Below are positions 34,821-47,683 of a DNA stretch of 64,000 nucleotides, piece by piece. The DNA comes from Nocardioides sediminis (GTDB taxonomy: Bacteria > Actinomycetota > Actinomycetes > Propionibacteriales > Nocardioidaceae). The translations under genes were made by a program, and so were the position numbers. The stretch is from contig NZ_PZYZ01000008.1 of NCBI RefSeq assembly GCF_003047295.1, positions 62,001 to 126,000 on the forward strand, written 5' to 3'. Below the pieces are notes generated by a model. The model was not told the origin of the DNA, ran no database searches, and saw nothing but the letters and a program-made list of their open reading frames with translations. Every line of letters starts with the position of its first letter. Positions within the stretch are counted from its first letter, which is position 1.

Positions 34821-35255
34821 GTGCCTCTCGACATCGTCGTTGTCACCGGACCCCTGCTGGACGACTGGCGGTCGATCCACAACGCGGTCATCCCGACCGC
34901 CCCACTGTCTGCCGCGGAGGTGACGGAACGAGCCCCGCGCAACCGGCTGACGGTTGCCCGCCTGTCAGGGGAGCTCGTGGGGAACGCCACCGTGCGACCG
35001 CCCCACGACGGCGCCACCGCCACCGTGATCGTGCGCATCCTGCCCGAGCACCGCTGCAGGGGCCACGGCGCCGCCTACCTCGAGGCGGAGCTCGCACAGG
35101 CGCGATCCATGGGTGCCCGGCGCATCGAGACCGTGGTGCTGGAGTCGAACGCCGACGGCCTGCGGTTCGCCCTGGCGCACGGGTTCGTCGAGCACGACCG
35201 CTACCTCCGCGACGGGGACACCGTGCCGTTCATCGACCTGCACCTGCCGGGCTGA
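34821..35255 (+). CDS. GNAT-family N-acetyltransferase
   Basis: A 144-residue GNAT protein. ATVIVRILPEHRCRGHGAAYLEAELAQA near residue 70 carries the acetyl-CoA loop (R-C-R-G-H-G), and ESNADGLRFALAHGFVEHDRY is the usual C-terminal segment. The GTG start (VPLDIVVVTGPLLDDWRSIHN) begins a normal first strand. It is divergent from the SOS-boxed gene, with 100 bases between the box and this start, and there is no reason to think LexA also controls it. Substrate unknown. Confidence 0.8.
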   Translation: MPLDIVVVTGPLLDDWRSIHNAVIPTAPLSAAEVTERAPRNRLTVARLSGELVGNATVRPPHDGATATVIVRILPEHRCRGHGAAYLEAELAQARSMGARRIETVVLESNADGLRFALAHGFVEHDRYLRDGDTVPFIDLHLPG

Positions 35256-35258
35256 CGG

Positions 35259-36053
35259 TCACGACGCTCCGGCCTCGGGAAGCCCCCGGAGCCGCACCGA
35301 GAGGCAGGTGACGCACCCCTCCATCTTCTCGAACTCGGAGATGTCCACGGTCACGACGTCGAGCCCCCGGTCGCGGAACAGCTCGGCGGATCGCGGCGCC
35401 GAGGCAGCCATCAGCACGGTCCCGCCGTCGAGGAGGACGACGTGCGCACCCGACTCCTCCGGGACCTCGTGGAAGTGACCGGCCCACACGTCGGGGTCGT
35501 CGACCAGCGGGCGGTGCCCGATGACGGTGCCGTCGGGCAGCGCGGTCACGGCGGTCTTGAGGTGGAGGACCTTGTGCACGGGGACCTCGATCACCTCGGC
35601 ACCGAACGGGGCCAGGTGCTCCCTCAGCTGCGCGGCGCCCTCGTGGTTGGTGCGCCCCCCGGTGCCCACCCACACGCGGCCGTCGAACTTGAGCACGTCA
35701 CCCCCGTCGAGCGTGCCCGGCGCCTCGATGCGGGCGACGCGGTAGCCGAGCCCCGCCACCGCCTCCTCGGCGGCCGCGGTCTCGCCGCGGCGCTCCTCCG
35801 CGCCCGGGTGGCTGATGACGGCGAGGTCGCCGTACACGACCATCGTGTCCTCGACGAACACCGAGTCCGCGAGGTCGTCGGCGGCCTCGACCTCGTGCGT
35901 GGTCCAGCCGGCCCGGTGCAGGGCGTCGACGTAGGACTCCCACTGGTGCCGGGCGAGGTCGACGTCGACGTGGTCGCTGCGCGAGATGTGGGTGACGAGG
36001 CCCTCGCCCATCCTCGAGGACGGACGACGGACGAGCGCGTGGCGTGACTCCAT
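35259..36053 (-). CDS. ddaH: Dimethylarginine dimethylaminohydrolase (DDAH)-like amidinotransferase-fold enzyme
   Basis: A 264-residue guanidine-modifying enzyme. The substrate-binding FVEDTMVVYGDLA, the PGTLDGGDVLKFDGRVWVG segment and the C-terminal EGCVTCLSVRLRG with the nucleophilic cysteine near residue 249 are those of DDAH, which turns asymmetric dimethylarginine into citrulline and dimethylamine. A His in KVLHLKTAVT completes the catalytic set. Arginine deiminase is a less likely reading because of the short length. It stands alone and could feed arginine-derived nitrogen metabolism. Confidence 0.88.
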   Translation of the reverse strand: MESRHALVRRPSSRMGEGLVTHISRSDHVDVDLARHQWESYVDALHRAGWTTHEVEAADDLADSVFVEDTMVVYGDLAVISHPGAEERRGETAAAEEAVAGLGYRVARIEAPGTLDGGDVLKFDGRVWVGTGGRTNHEGAAQLREHLAPFGAEVIEVPVHKVLHLKTAVTALPDGTVIGHRPLVDDPDVWAGHFHEVPEESGAHVVLLDGGTVLMAASAPRSAELFRDRGLDVVTVDISEFEKMEGCVTCLSVRLRGLPEAGAS

Positions 36054-36062
36054 GGCAGGACG

Positions 36063-36704
36063 CTACTGGGTTCCCGCCCGCCAGGTCGGCGCCACCTCGC
36101 GCCGATAGCGGCGGCCGAACAGCGCGGTGATCACGGCGAGGACCGGACCCGGGATGGCCGCCTTCAGCCCGTCCCGCTCGCGCGCACCCGCGCCGTCCTG
36201 CATCCAGGCCAGCGAGCGGCCCGTGTCGGCCATCGTCCCCGGCCGGAGCTTCTTGGCGGCGGCCTTCCACTCGGGATCGTCCTCGTGCTCGGCCAGGAGC
36301 GGCTCGACGTCCTGCTCCTCGTGCTCGAGGTGCGCGTCGATGACCGTCCTGGACCGGGCGAGGACGTCGGCCGCCTGCTCCGCGAGGTCGGACGTCGGGT
36401 CGGCGACCACGGAGTCGATGGCGCGGGTCGACTCGGTCAGCGCCTCCTTCATCGCGGCGTGCTCCCCCTCCATCGCGGCCATCAGGTCCGGGTCGGCGCC
36501 GCGCGAGAGCAGGAACGGCCAGATGACGGCGTCCTCCGCCTCGTGGTGGTGGGTCAGCTCCCTCACGAGGTTCTGCCAGGCCCGCTGCACCTGCCGGGCC
36601 CGCGCCCGGTCACCGTCGGGCAGCGCGCGCAGGGCTCGCTCGGTGCGCGTGACGTCGCGTCGTACGGCGGCATGGATGACTTGGTTCACGCTCATCGTGG
36701 CCAT
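36063..36704 (-). CDS. Hemerythrin HHE-domain protein
   Basis: A 213-residue protein with a hemerythrin-like four-helix bundle. Metal-ligand candidates are the His cluster LTHHHEAEDAVIWPFLL near residue 50, the EGEHAAMKEAL glutamate and histidine near residue 80, and HLEHEEQDVEPLL near residue 125. Such proteins bind a di-iron centre and are linked to oxygen, NO or redox handling. The C-terminal ITALFGRRYRREVAP is basic and partly hydrophobic, perhaps membrane-touching. An ATG at 36695 is an alternative start. Confidence 0.85.
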   Translation of the reverse strand: MATMSVNQVIHAAVRRDVTRTERALRALPDGDRARARQVQRAWQNLVRELTHHHEAEDAVIWPFLLSRGADPDLMAAMEGEHAAMKEALTESTRAIDSVVADPTSDLAEQAADVLARSRTVIDAHLEHEEQDVEPLLAEHEDDPEWKAAAKKLRPGTMADTGRSLAWMQDGAGARERDGLKAAIPGPVLAVITALFGRRYRREVAPTWRAGTQ

Positions 36705-36772
36705 GACCGCGACGCTACGACGGGACGCCCGGCGGGGCGACCCGCATTTCGATCAAACACAGCGGGCAAGAC

Positions 36773-37414
36773 CTACAGGGTCTGCACCCAGTTGCGCAGC
36801 AGCGCGGCGCCGGCGTCGCCGGACTTCTCCGGGTGGAACTGCGTGGCCCACAGCGGGCCGTTCTCCACGGCCGAGACGAACCGCTCGTCACCGTGCGTCG
36901 TCCACGTGACCAGCGGCGCGCGGGTGCGGTCGTTGGTGACCAGCTCCCAGCGGCGGGCGCCGTAGGAGTGCACGAAGTAGAAGCGCTCGTCCTCGATGCC
37001 GGCGAACATCCGGGTGCCCTCGGGGGCCTCGACGGTGTTCCAGCCCATGTGGGGTACGACGGGGGCGTGCAGCCGCTCGACCGTGCCGGGCCACTCGTCG
37101 CAGCCCTCGGTCTCCACGCCGTGCTCCACGCCGCGGGCGAAGAGCACCTGCATCCCCACGCAGATCCCGAGCACGGGGCGACCGCCGGCGAGGCGACGAC
37201 CGATGATCCGCTCGCCCTTGATGGCCCGCAGCCCCGCCATGCACGCGGCGTAGGCCCCGACACCCGGCACGACGAGCCCGTCGGCCTCCAGCGCGGCGGT
37301 GAAGTCGCTCGACAGGGTCACCTCGGCGCCGGTGCGCTCCGCGGCCCGCACGACCGAGCGCAGGTTGCCCGAGCCGTAGTCGAGGACGACGACCTGCTTG
37401 GCCGCCCCGCTCAA
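36773..37414 (-). CDS. hisH: Imidazole glycerol phosphate synthase, glutaminase subunit
   Basis: HisH hydrolyses glutamine and passes ammonia to HisF for ring closure in histidine synthesis. The 213 residues show [13 protein letters not shown] at the start, the nucleophile in [11 protein letters not shown] near residue 83 and FHPEKSG near the end. The start is TTG, overlapping the hisB stop by four bases (TTGA); there is no ATG near the conserved start. HisA and HisF are not in the window and would normally follow; here a short gap and the hemerythrin gene come instead. Confidence 0.95.
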   Translation of the reverse strand: MSGAAKQVVVLDYGSGNLRSVVRAAERTGAEVTLSSDFTAALEADGLVVPGVGAYAACMAGLRAIKGERIIGRRLAGGRPVLGICVGMQVLFARGVEHGVETEGCDEWPGTVERLHAPVVPHMGWNTVEAPEGTRMFAGIEDERFYFVHSYGARRWELVTNDRTRAPLVTWTTHGDERFVSAVENGPLWATQFHPEKSGDAGAALLRNWVQTL

Positions 37415-38037
37415 GAAGCGCCCCCGAGCGTGCCCTTGGTCGAGGGCACGCCCGTCTCGCGCGGGTCGATGGCGATCGCGTCGCGGAACGCGCGGGCGAA
37501 CGCCTTGAACTGCGCCTCCACCAGGTGGTGGGGGTCGCGGCAGGACAGCACGCGCACGTGCAGTGCGATCTGGGCGTGGAACGACAACGACTCGAAGACG
37601 TGGCGCGTCAGCGACCCCGGGTAGGCCGCGCCGCCGAGGCCGCCGATCTGGACGTAGACCTGCCCATCGGGCTCGCCGGTGTGCACGCAGAAGGGACGCC
37701 CGGACACGTCGACCACGGCCTGCACGAGCGCCTCGTCCAGCGGGACGGTCGCGTCACCGAAGCGGCGGATACCGCGCTTGTCACCCAGCGCCTCGCGGAG
37801 CGCCTGGCCGAGCACGATCGCGGTGTCCTCGACGGTGTGGTGCGCGTCGATGTGGGTGTCACCGTTGGCGTGCACGCGCAGGTCGACCAGCGCGTGCCGG
37901 GCGAACGCGGTCAGCATGTGGTCGAAGAAGCCCACCTGCGTGGAGATGTCGGCGCGGCCGGTGCCGTCGAGGTCGAGCTCGAGGACGATCTGCGTCTCCT
38001 TGGTCTGGCGCTCGAGCTTGGCGGTACGGGTGCTCAT
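37411..38037 (-). CDS. hisB: Imidazoleglycerol-phosphate dehydratase
   Basis: A 208-residue monofunctional dehydratase (the phosphatase half found in enterics is absent). The two manganese-binding motifs are [17 protein letters not shown] near residue 37 and the mirrored [15 protein letters not shown], with [19 protein letters not shown] between them. The ATG overlaps the hisC stop by four bases (ATGA). It is the sixth step of histidine synthesis, following HisF/HisH and preceding HisC. Confidence 0.97.
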   Translation of the reverse strand: MSTRTAKLERQTKETQIVLELDLDGTGRADISTQVGFFDHMLTAFARHALVDLRVHANGDTHIDAHHTVEDTAIVLGQALREALGDKRGIRRFGDATVPLDEALVQAVVDVSGRPFCVHTGEPDGQVYVQIGGLGGAAYPGSLTRHVFESLSFHAQIALHVRVLSCRDPHHLVEAQFKAFARAFRDAIAIDPRETGVPSTKGTLGGAS

Positions 38038-39161
38038 CTCTTGTCCTCCATGACGTCGGTCAGTGCGTCCTTGAATGCGTCCATCTCGGCGCCGGTCCCG
38101 ATGGAGACCCGCAGCCAGCCGTCCGGCCCGGTCTCGCGGATCAGCACGCCACGGTCGACCAGGCCCTGCCACACGGCATGGCGGTCGGCGAAGGTGCCGA
38201 ACAGCACGAAGTTGGCGTCGCTGTCGGCGACGGCGAGGCCGCGTCCGCGCAGCCAGTCGACCGTCGCGTCCCGCTCGGCGCGGAGCTCGTCGACCCGGCC
38301 GAGCAGCTCGGGGGCGTGCCGCAGCGCCGCGAGCGCGGTCGCCTGGGTCACTGCCGAGAGGTGGTAGGGCAGCCGCACGACCCGGATCGCGTCGCAGATC
38401 TCCGGTGCCGCGGCCAGGTAGCCCACCCGGGCGCCGGCCAGCGCGAACGCCTTGCTCATCGTCCGCGTGACCACGAGGTTGCGGTGGTCGTCCAGCATCT
38501 CCAGGGCGCTCGGCGTCCCGGTGCGGCGGAACTCGCCGTACGCCTCGTCGACGACCACCAGGCCGTCCCCTGCTGCCTTGCAGAGCATCGAGACCGCCTC
38601 GGGCGGAAGGGCCGTGCCCGTCGGGTTGTTCGGCGACGGGAGCAGCACGACGCTGGGCCGCCGCTCCTCGACCATCGCGCGGGCGGCGTCGAGGTCGAGG
38701 GAGAAGTCCTCCTCGCGCCGGCCGGCCACCCACTCGGTGACCGTGTCGCGGGCGTACTCGGGATACATCGAGTACGTCGGGGCGAAGCTGAGCGCCACCC
38801 GTCCCGGCCCGCCGAAGGCCTGCAGGAGCTGGAGCATGATCTCGTTGGAGCCGTTGGCCGCCCACACCCGGTCGGCGGTGATGCCGCTGCCGCCGGAGGT
38901 GTTGAGGTACGCCGCCAGCGCCTCGCGCAGCTCCACGAACTCACGGTCGGGGTAGCGGTTGAGGGTGGCCGCCGCCCGGCCCACCGCGGCCGCGATGTCC
39001 GCCGCGGCCTCCGGGGAGGGGCCGTAGGGGTTCTCGTTGACGTTGAGCTGGACCGGCACGTCGAGCTGGGGCGCGCCGTACGGCTCGATGCCGCGCAGCT
39101 CCTCCCGCAGGGGCGGCCATCCCGACTCCGAGGCCCACTCCTGCTCGGACGGGGCGCTCAC
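38034..39161 (-). CDS. hisC: Histidinol-phosphate aminotransferase
   Basis: A 375-residue PLP enzyme of fold type I that makes histidinol phosphate. [16 protein letters not shown] is the opening substrate segment, PNNPTGT and [10 protein letters not shown] contact the cofactor, and the Schiff-base lysine lies in [18 protein letters not shown] near residue 235. The GTG start overlaps the hisD stop by four bases (GTGA). Confidence 0.96.
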   Translation of the reverse strand: MSAPSEQEWASESGWPPLREELRGIEPYGAPQLDVPVQLNVNENPYGPSPEAAADIAAAVGRAAATLNRYPDREFVELREALAAYLNTSGGSGITADRVWAANGSNEIMLQLLQAFGGPGRVALSFAPTYSMYPEYARDTVTEWVAGRREEDFSLDLDAARAMVEERRPSVVLLPSPNNPTGTALPPEAVSMLCKAAGDGLVVVDEAYGEFRRTGTPSALEMLDDHRNLVVTRTMSKAFALAGARVGYLAAAPEICDAIRVVRLPYHLSAVTQATALAALRHAPELLGRVDELRAERDATVDWLRGRGLAVADSDANFVLFGTFADRHAVWQGLVDRGVLIRETGPDGWLRVSIGTGAEMDAFKDALTDVMEDKR

Positions 39162-40459
39162 CGCTCGAACCGCACGGACACCGCGGTGCCGTGGCCGGGC
39201 AGGTCCTCGGCCTCCGCCAGGGTCACGACGTGGTCGGCGACCTCGGCGAGCGCCTCGCGAGAGTAGTCGACGACGTGCATCGACTTGAGGAACGCGCGCA
39301 CGCTGAGCCCGCTGGAGTGGCAGGCGCAGCCCGCCGTCGGCAGGACGTGGTTGGAGCCGGCGCAGTAGTCACCCAGCGACACCGGGGCGTAGGCGCCGAC
39401 GAACACGGCACCCGCGTTGGTGATCCGCGCTGCGTGCTCGGACGCGTCGCGGGTCTGGATCTCGAGGTGCTCGGCGGCGTAGGCGTTGACCACGTCGACG
39501 CCCTGGTCCATGTCGTCGACCAGGACGATGCCGGACTGCTGGCCGGTCAGCGCCTGCTGGATGCGGCCGGTGTGGCGGGTGGCGAAGACCTGCTTGTCGA
39601 GCTCGGCGGTCACGTCGTCGGCCAGGACGGTCGAGTCGGTGACGAGCACCGACGCGGCGAGCGGGTCGTGCTCGGCCTGGCTGATCAGGTCGGCGGCGAC
39701 GTGGGCCGGGTCGGCCGAGTCGTCGGCCAGGATCGCGATCTCGGTGGGCCCGGCCTCCGAGTCGATGGCCACCGTGCCGCGGACGAGCCGCTTGGCGGCC
39801 ACGACGTAGATCGAGCCCGGCCCGGTGATCAGGTTGACCGGCCGGCACGGACCGGCGCCGTAGGCGAACATGCCGACCGCCTGGGCCCCACCCACGGAGT
39901 AGACCTCGTGCACGCCGAGCAGCTCGCAGGCGGCCATGATCGTGGGCTCGGGCAGGCCGCCGGTGTTCTTCTGGGGCGGGCTGCTGAGCGCGATGCTGCG
40001 CACGCCGGCGACCTGCGCGGGGACGACGTTCATCACCACGCTGCTCACCAGCGGGGCGAGGCCGCCGGGCACGTAGAGGCCGACGCGGTCGATCGGCACC
40101 TTGCGGTGGGTGACGACGGCGCCCTCACCGAGTCGGGTCACGACGTCGTGCTCGAGCTCGGCCTCGCAGGTGGCGCGCAGGCGGCGGATCGACTCCTCGA
40201 GCGCCTCGCGGACCTTCGGGTCGAGCTCCTCGAGGGCGCGCACCATGGCCTCGCGGGGCACGGCGATGTCGTCGATCTCGATCCGGTCGAACTCCGCGGA
40301 GTACTCCAGGATCGCGTCGACGCCCCTGGCCTTGACCGCGTGCAGGACCGGTGAGACCAGATGCGTCGCGGCCTCCACGTCGAACTCCGCGCGCGGCACG
40401 GCGGCGCGGTAGTCGACCGTGGCGCGGTCTGCTCCCCTGAGGTCGATGCGGCGGATCAT
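39158..40459 (-). CDS. hisD: Histidinol dehydrogenase
   Basis: The last enzyme of histidine synthesis, oxidising histidinol to histidine with NAD. The 433-residue protein has the family signatures [53 protein letters not shown] and the zinc/catalytic stretch [14 protein letters not shown], then [23 protein letters not shown]. It is the first gene of hisD-hisC-hisB-hisH, all chained by 4-nt overlaps, so the operon is read as one message from the gap at 40460-40532. Confidence 0.97.
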   Translation of the reverse strand: MIRRIDLRGADRATVDYRAAVPRAEFDVEAATHLVSPVLHAVKARGVDAILEYSAEFDRIEIDDIAVPREAMVRALEELDPKVREALEESIRRLRATCEAELEHDVVTRLGEGAVVTHRKVPIDRVGLYVPGGLAPLVSSVVMNVVPAQVAGVRSIALSSPPQKNTGGLPEPTIMAACELLGVHEVYSVGGAQAVGMFAYGAGPCRPVNLITGPGSIYVVAAKRLVRGTVAIDSEAGPTEIAILADDSADPAHVAADLISQAEHDPLAASVLVTDSTVLADDVTAELDKQVFATRHTGRIQQALTGQQSGIVLVDDMDQGVDVVNAYAAEHLEIQTRDASEHAARITNAGAVFVGAYAPVSLGDYCAGSNHVLPTAGCACHSSGLSVRAFLKSMHVVDYSREALAEVADHVVTLAEAEDLPGHGTAVSVRFER

Positions 40460-40532
40460 GGGCCCAAGTCTAGGGACCGCGCCACGCCGCGGCCGAACTC
40501 GTGCCGCCTCTGGACAGCGCTAGGGTCGGAGC

Positions 40533-41198
40533 GTGAACGCTCCTCTGCCGATGTTCCCCCTCAGCACGGTGGTGTTCCCCGGGGTTTCCCTGCCGCTGCA
40601 CGTGTTCGAGGACCGCTACCGCGCCCTGGTCGCGCACCTGCTCGAGGTCGACGACCCGGCCGAGCGCGTGTTCGGCACCGTGGCCATCCGGGAGGGCTAC
40701 GAGGTGGGCGACCACGGATCCCAGTCCCTCTACCGCGTCGGCGTCCGGCTCCAGCTGACCGACGTCGAGGCCAACGACGACGGCACCTTCGAGATCGAGG
40801 CCGTCGCCCGGGAGCGCATCGTGCTGCACGGGCTCGACGCGTCCGGCGACTTCGCGGTCGGTGACGTCGCCGACCACCCCGACGTCGAGGGTCCTGTGCC
40901 CGACGAGCTGCTCAACCGCGCCCGGGCCACTTTCACCGCCTACCGCGCGGCGATCAGCGAGCTCCAGGGCGCCACGTTCTCCGGCACGCTGCCGCGCGAC
41001 CCCGGCTACCTGTCCTGGACGCTCGCGGCCCTGGCCCCGCTGCCCATGGCCGAGCGGCAGTCCCTGCTGGAGGCCGACTCGCCCCTCGAGCGGCTCGAGC
41101 TGGTCACCTCCCTGCTCCGCGAGGAGCTCCGCGCCATCAACGTGATCCCGTCCCTGCCGGCCACCGAGGTGGCCCGCACGGCCTGGTCGCCCAACTGA
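40533..41198 (+). CDS. LON peptidase substrate-binding (LonN) domain protein
   Basis: A 221-residue stand-alone Lon N-terminal domain. PMFPLSTVVFPGVSLPLHVFEDRYRALVAHLL at the start and FGTVAIREGYEVGDHG are the defining features, with VGVRLQLTDVEANDDGTFEIEAVARERIV the following strands. There is no ATPase or peptidase part. Such proteins may recognise damaged proteins or act in cereblon-like fashion; the job is not known. The GTG start is chosen on the conserved opening. It is divergent from hisD. Confidence 0.85.
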   Translation: MNAPLPMFPLSTVVFPGVSLPLHVFEDRYRALVAHLLEVDDPAERVFGTVAIREGYEVGDHGSQSLYRVGVRLQLTDVEANDDGTFEIEAVARERIVLHGLDASGDFAVGDVADHPDVEGPVPDELLNRARATFTAYRAAISELQGATFSGTLPRDPGYLSWTLAALAPLPMAERQSLLEADSPLERLELVTSLLREELRAINVIPSLPATEVARTAWSPN

Positions 41199-41212
41199 GC
41201 CCGCCGGTCGGC

Positions 41213-41698
41213 ATGGCCAGGAGATCCGGTGGCGGTACGCCGGCGACCGTCGCCCTGGCGGCGGCGGGCATCGAGTTCACGCTGCACCCCTACGAGCACG
41301 ACCCCCGCGCCGCGTCGTACGGGCTCGAGGCGGCGGGGGCGCTGGGCGTCGAGCCGGAGCGCGTGCTCAAGACCCTGATGGCCTCGCTCGGCGGCACCCT
41401 GGTGGTCGGTGTCGTCCCGGTCGTCGGCCAGCTCGACCTCAAGGCGCTGGCCCGCGCCCTGGGCGGCGGCAAGGCGGCGATGGCCGACGTCGCCGCGGCC
41501 GAGCGGGCCACGGGGTACGTCGCCGGCGGCATCTCGCCGGTCGGCCAGCGGCGCGCCCACCCCACGGTCGTCGACGAGTCGGCCCTCGCCTGGCCGACGG
41601 TCTTCGTCTCGGGCGGACGACGCGGTCTGGACGTGGAGCTGTCACCGGCCGACCTGGTCGCGGTCACGCGAGCGACCACGGCCCCGATCGGCCGGTGA
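41213..41698 (+). CDS. ybaK: Cys-tRNA(Pro)/Cys-tRNA(Cys) deacylase
   Basis: A 161-residue YbaK-type editing enzyme that removes cysteine mistakenly loaded on tRNA-Pro. LEAAGALGVEPERVLKTLM carries the conserved lysine near residue 47, and ATGYVAGGISPVGQRRAHPTVVDESA is the substrate loop with the G-x-S-P. The end, TVFVSGGRRGLDVELSPADL, is typical. It follows the Lon-domain gene by 14 bases and is likely in the same message. Confidence 0.93.
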   Translation: MARRSGGGTPATVALAAAGIEFTLHPYEHDPRAASYGLEAAGALGVEPERVLKTLMASLGGTLVVGVVPVVGQLDLKALARALGGGKAAMADVAAAERATGYVAGGISPVGQRRAHPTVVDESALAWPTVFVSGGRRGLDVELSPADLVAVTRATTAPIGR

Positions 41699-41705
41699 GC
41701 GTCCT

Positions 41706-43373
41706 TCAGTCGGTCGTCAGCCTGACGACGGAGTGGGACACGCCGTCCTCGAGCCAGCCGGTGACGCCGAACGCCGAGAGCGGCTCGATGTTCTCCGCCA
41801 CCTCCGGGTCCTCGTCCCCGGCCAGGCGCGCGAGCCAGTTGTCGTCGGCGTCGAAGTCGACGAAGAGCACTGCCGCCGCGCCGTCGGTGTCGTCGACGAC
41901 CTCGTCGAACGCCTCGGAGTCACCCAACGAGCCACCGCCGGCCAGGCTGGCGCGGTAGTCGGCGTTGGGGCTGATCGCGACCCTGTCGCCATCGGTCTCG
42001 GTCTCGAGCATGTCGGCGTCCGGGCCCAGCTGTGGCTTGATCTTGTCGAGGACGCCCTGGATCTCGTCGGGCTCGCCCTGGATGGTCAGCCCCACCGGGA
42101 GCTCGCCGGGACCGCCGTTGAAGAACGCCTCCAGGTCCAGGCCCGAGCCGACCGACAAGGCCATCGCGTCGCCCGCGAGCGTCTCGGCGTCGGCGGGCAG
42201 GTCGAGGCCGGACTGCTCCGACAGCTGCGACATCAGCTCGTCGACCGACACGTCGGCGCCGCCGAGGGTCGACATGTTGTCCACCATCGCGGTGAACCAG
42301 CCCTCGGAGAACCCGAGGCCGAAGGCCGCGACGGTGTCGTCGGGCAGGCCGGCCACCAGGTCGGCGCCGCCCGCGTCCAGTCCGGAGAGCGCGGTCATCG
42401 ACTGGCTCGAGTCGAGGGCCGTCTCGACCTCCAGCGCACCGTCGTCGAACCGGACGGTGGCCGCGGCGCCGCCGAAGTCGGCCAGCGACTCCTCCATCTC
42501 CGGGGTCAGGCCGTTGTCCGCCTCCGGGTCGAGCCCGTCCATGCCCGCCATGCCGTCCATCTCGTCCATGCCACCGACCGAGCCGAGCATGGCGTCCTGG
42601 GCGTCCATCAGCTGGCCGACGTACTTCCCGGCGGCCGGGGCGGCGTACATGGTGATGACCCCGGGATCCCCGGCCTCCTCGGTCCAGCGCTGGAAGTCGG
42701 CGTCGTCGGCGAGGGTGCCCTCGCCGGCGTCGGCCACCACGCCCTCGGCGATCTCGGCCGTCTCGCCGATGACCGCCCAGTCGCCCTCCACGGCCCACCC
42801 GGCGGTCGCTGAGTCGACCTCGTCGCCGCCGCAGGTCTCCTGCAGCGTCGTTAGCCCCTCCTCGGCGCCGTCGGCGTCGGTCACCTGGACCACCATCACC
42901 GGGGACGGCGACTCGGCGCCGGTGTCGACGGCCGCGACGGCCACCCGGTCACCGAGCCACGGCTCGACGTCGGCGGCGTAGTCGAGCCCGTCGCACTCCC
43001 CCGACTCGGTGAGCTCGGTGAAGAGGCGCTCGCGCAGGTCGTCCTCGGTGTCGAGGTCGACCTTGTCGGCGAAGGCGGGGAACTTGCGCAGCGTGCGGAT
43101 GGCCTCGATCTTCTGCTCGCCGCTCGGGTCGAGGTCGACGCTGACGTAGCCGATGGTGCCGGCGGGCAGGGCCTGCGCCGGCTGGTCCCCCGTGCTGAGG
43201 AAGCTCGAGGCGGCCCAGGCGGCGCCACCCCCGACGGCGACGAGGCCGAGGAGGCCGCCGAGGACGATGACCCGCTTGCGGCTGTCGCTCGGGCGCGACC
43301 CGCCGGGGACGGGACTGCCCGCCGACGACTCGAGGTACTCGGGACCCGAGGGACCCTGCGGTGTGGTGGACAT
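41706..43373 (-). CDS. DUF3352-type membrane-anchored protein
   Basis: A 555-residue protein with a short Pro-rich cytoplasmic start, one membrane segment near residues 33-58 (VIVLGGLLGLVAVGGGAAWAASS) and a large, acidic, extracellular part. AGTIGYVSVDLDPSGEQKIEAIRTLRKFPAF after the membrane segment and the later TLVGLPDDTV-like turns are those of DUF3352. The extracellular region holds a Met/Gly/Asp-rich run (GGMDEMDGMAGMDGLDPEAD). Function is unknown; it may act at the cell envelope. It converges with ybaK. Confidence 0.8.
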   Translation of the reverse strand: MSTTPQGPSGPEYLESSAGSPVPGGSRPSDSRKRVIVLGGLLGLVAVGGGAAWAASSFLSTGDQPAQALPAGTIGYVSVDLDPSGEQKIEAIRTLRKFPAFADKVDLDTEDDLRERLFTELTESGECDGLDYAADVEPWLGDRVAVAAVDTGAESPSPVMVVQVTDADGAEEGLTTLQETCGGDEVDSATAGWAVEGDWAVIGETAEIAEGVVADAGEGTLADDADFQRWTEEAGDPGVITMYAAPAAGKYVGQLMDAQDAMLGSVGGMDEMDGMAGMDGLDPEADNGLTPEMEESLADFGGAAATVRFDDGALEVETALDSSQSMTALSGLDAGGADLVAGLPDDTVAAFGLGFSEGWFTAMVDNMSTLGGADVSVDELMSQLSEQSGLDLPADAETLAGDAMALSVGSGLDLEAFFNGGPGELPVGLTIQGEPDEIQGVLDKIKPQLGPDADMLETETDGDRVAISPNADYRASLAGGGSLGDSEAFDEVVDDTDGAAAVLFVDFDADDNWLARLAGDEDPEVAENIEPLSAFGVTGWLEDGVSHSVVRLTTD

Positions 43374-43412
43374 GTGGAACCCCCGTGTGCGGCGTGATCA
43401 GACGGCGGCAGC

Positions 43413-43957
43413 CTACCCAGCGGAGGCGTGCCCGACCCCGCGAACGCGGCGACCTCGCGTGGTGAACCAGACCACGGTCAGCCCCACCACGGTCCCCACC
43501 GGGAAGGCCAGAAAGGCGCTCGACGTGAGCGACCACGACGCCTCGTCGGGGTCGGGGTCCTGCACGGCGACGCGCAGGTCGCTGGGCAGCCGCTCGAGGT
43601 CGTCCATGGCGGCGGCCAGGGGGCGCGGGTCCGGCGGTCCCAGGCTGTGCCCGACGGTGAACATGAGCCACCCCGCCAGCACCGATCCCACCGCTGCGGC
43701 CACCAGGGTGGTCAGCTCGCGCCCCACCAGGAGCCAGCCGAGCGCGGCGGCGGTGAGCAGGCCGGCGACGAGGGCGATGACGACGTACCAGCCCGTGCCG
43801 GAGAACTCGTAGTCGGGACCGGACGGCTCCAGGATCCACTCGCCACGGAAGACGATCCCCACCGGCGGGGTCCACAGCCACTCCCACACGACCCCGGCGA
43901 TGGCGCCGACGACCGCGAAGGTGCCCAGGACCACGGCCGACCGGGTCGCGACCGCGC

Positions 43958-43961
<4 letters not shown>
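43413..43961 (-). CDS. Membrane protein coupled to dnaE
   Basis: A 182-residue protein with about four membrane segments: SAVVLGTFAVVGAIAGVVWEWLW, WYVVIALVAGLLTAAALGWLLV, LVAAAVGSVLAGWLMFTVG and AFLAFPVGTVVGLTVVWF, ending in basic TTRGRRVRGV. The GTG at 43961 is chosen because it overlaps the dnaE stop by four bases (GTGA), as so many pairs here do; a GTG 12 bases upstream would lie deeper in dnaE. It resembles an uncharacterised actinobacterial family often found next to dnaE or ileS-lspA regions. Confidence 0.7.
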
Positions 43962-47515
<3,554 letters not shown>

Positions 47516-47683
47516 CGGGGTCTTCCACACCTTCTTCTCAGGTCGCAGGAACGGTCGCGAACTGACGACCCAGCAGCCTCGCTGGGGTGACTCGCGGATC
47601 ACGTGGAGGGGAAGGGACGTCAGCCTACGTCAGTCTGACAGGGGGTTCCGACACCGCTCCCGGCGTGCCGCCCGGGGCCCGGG

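Noticed and set aside
34704..35255. LexA control of the GNAT gene on the plus strand
   Set aside because: The box is about 100 bases from that start and is placed within the promoter of the minus-strand gene, not of this one.
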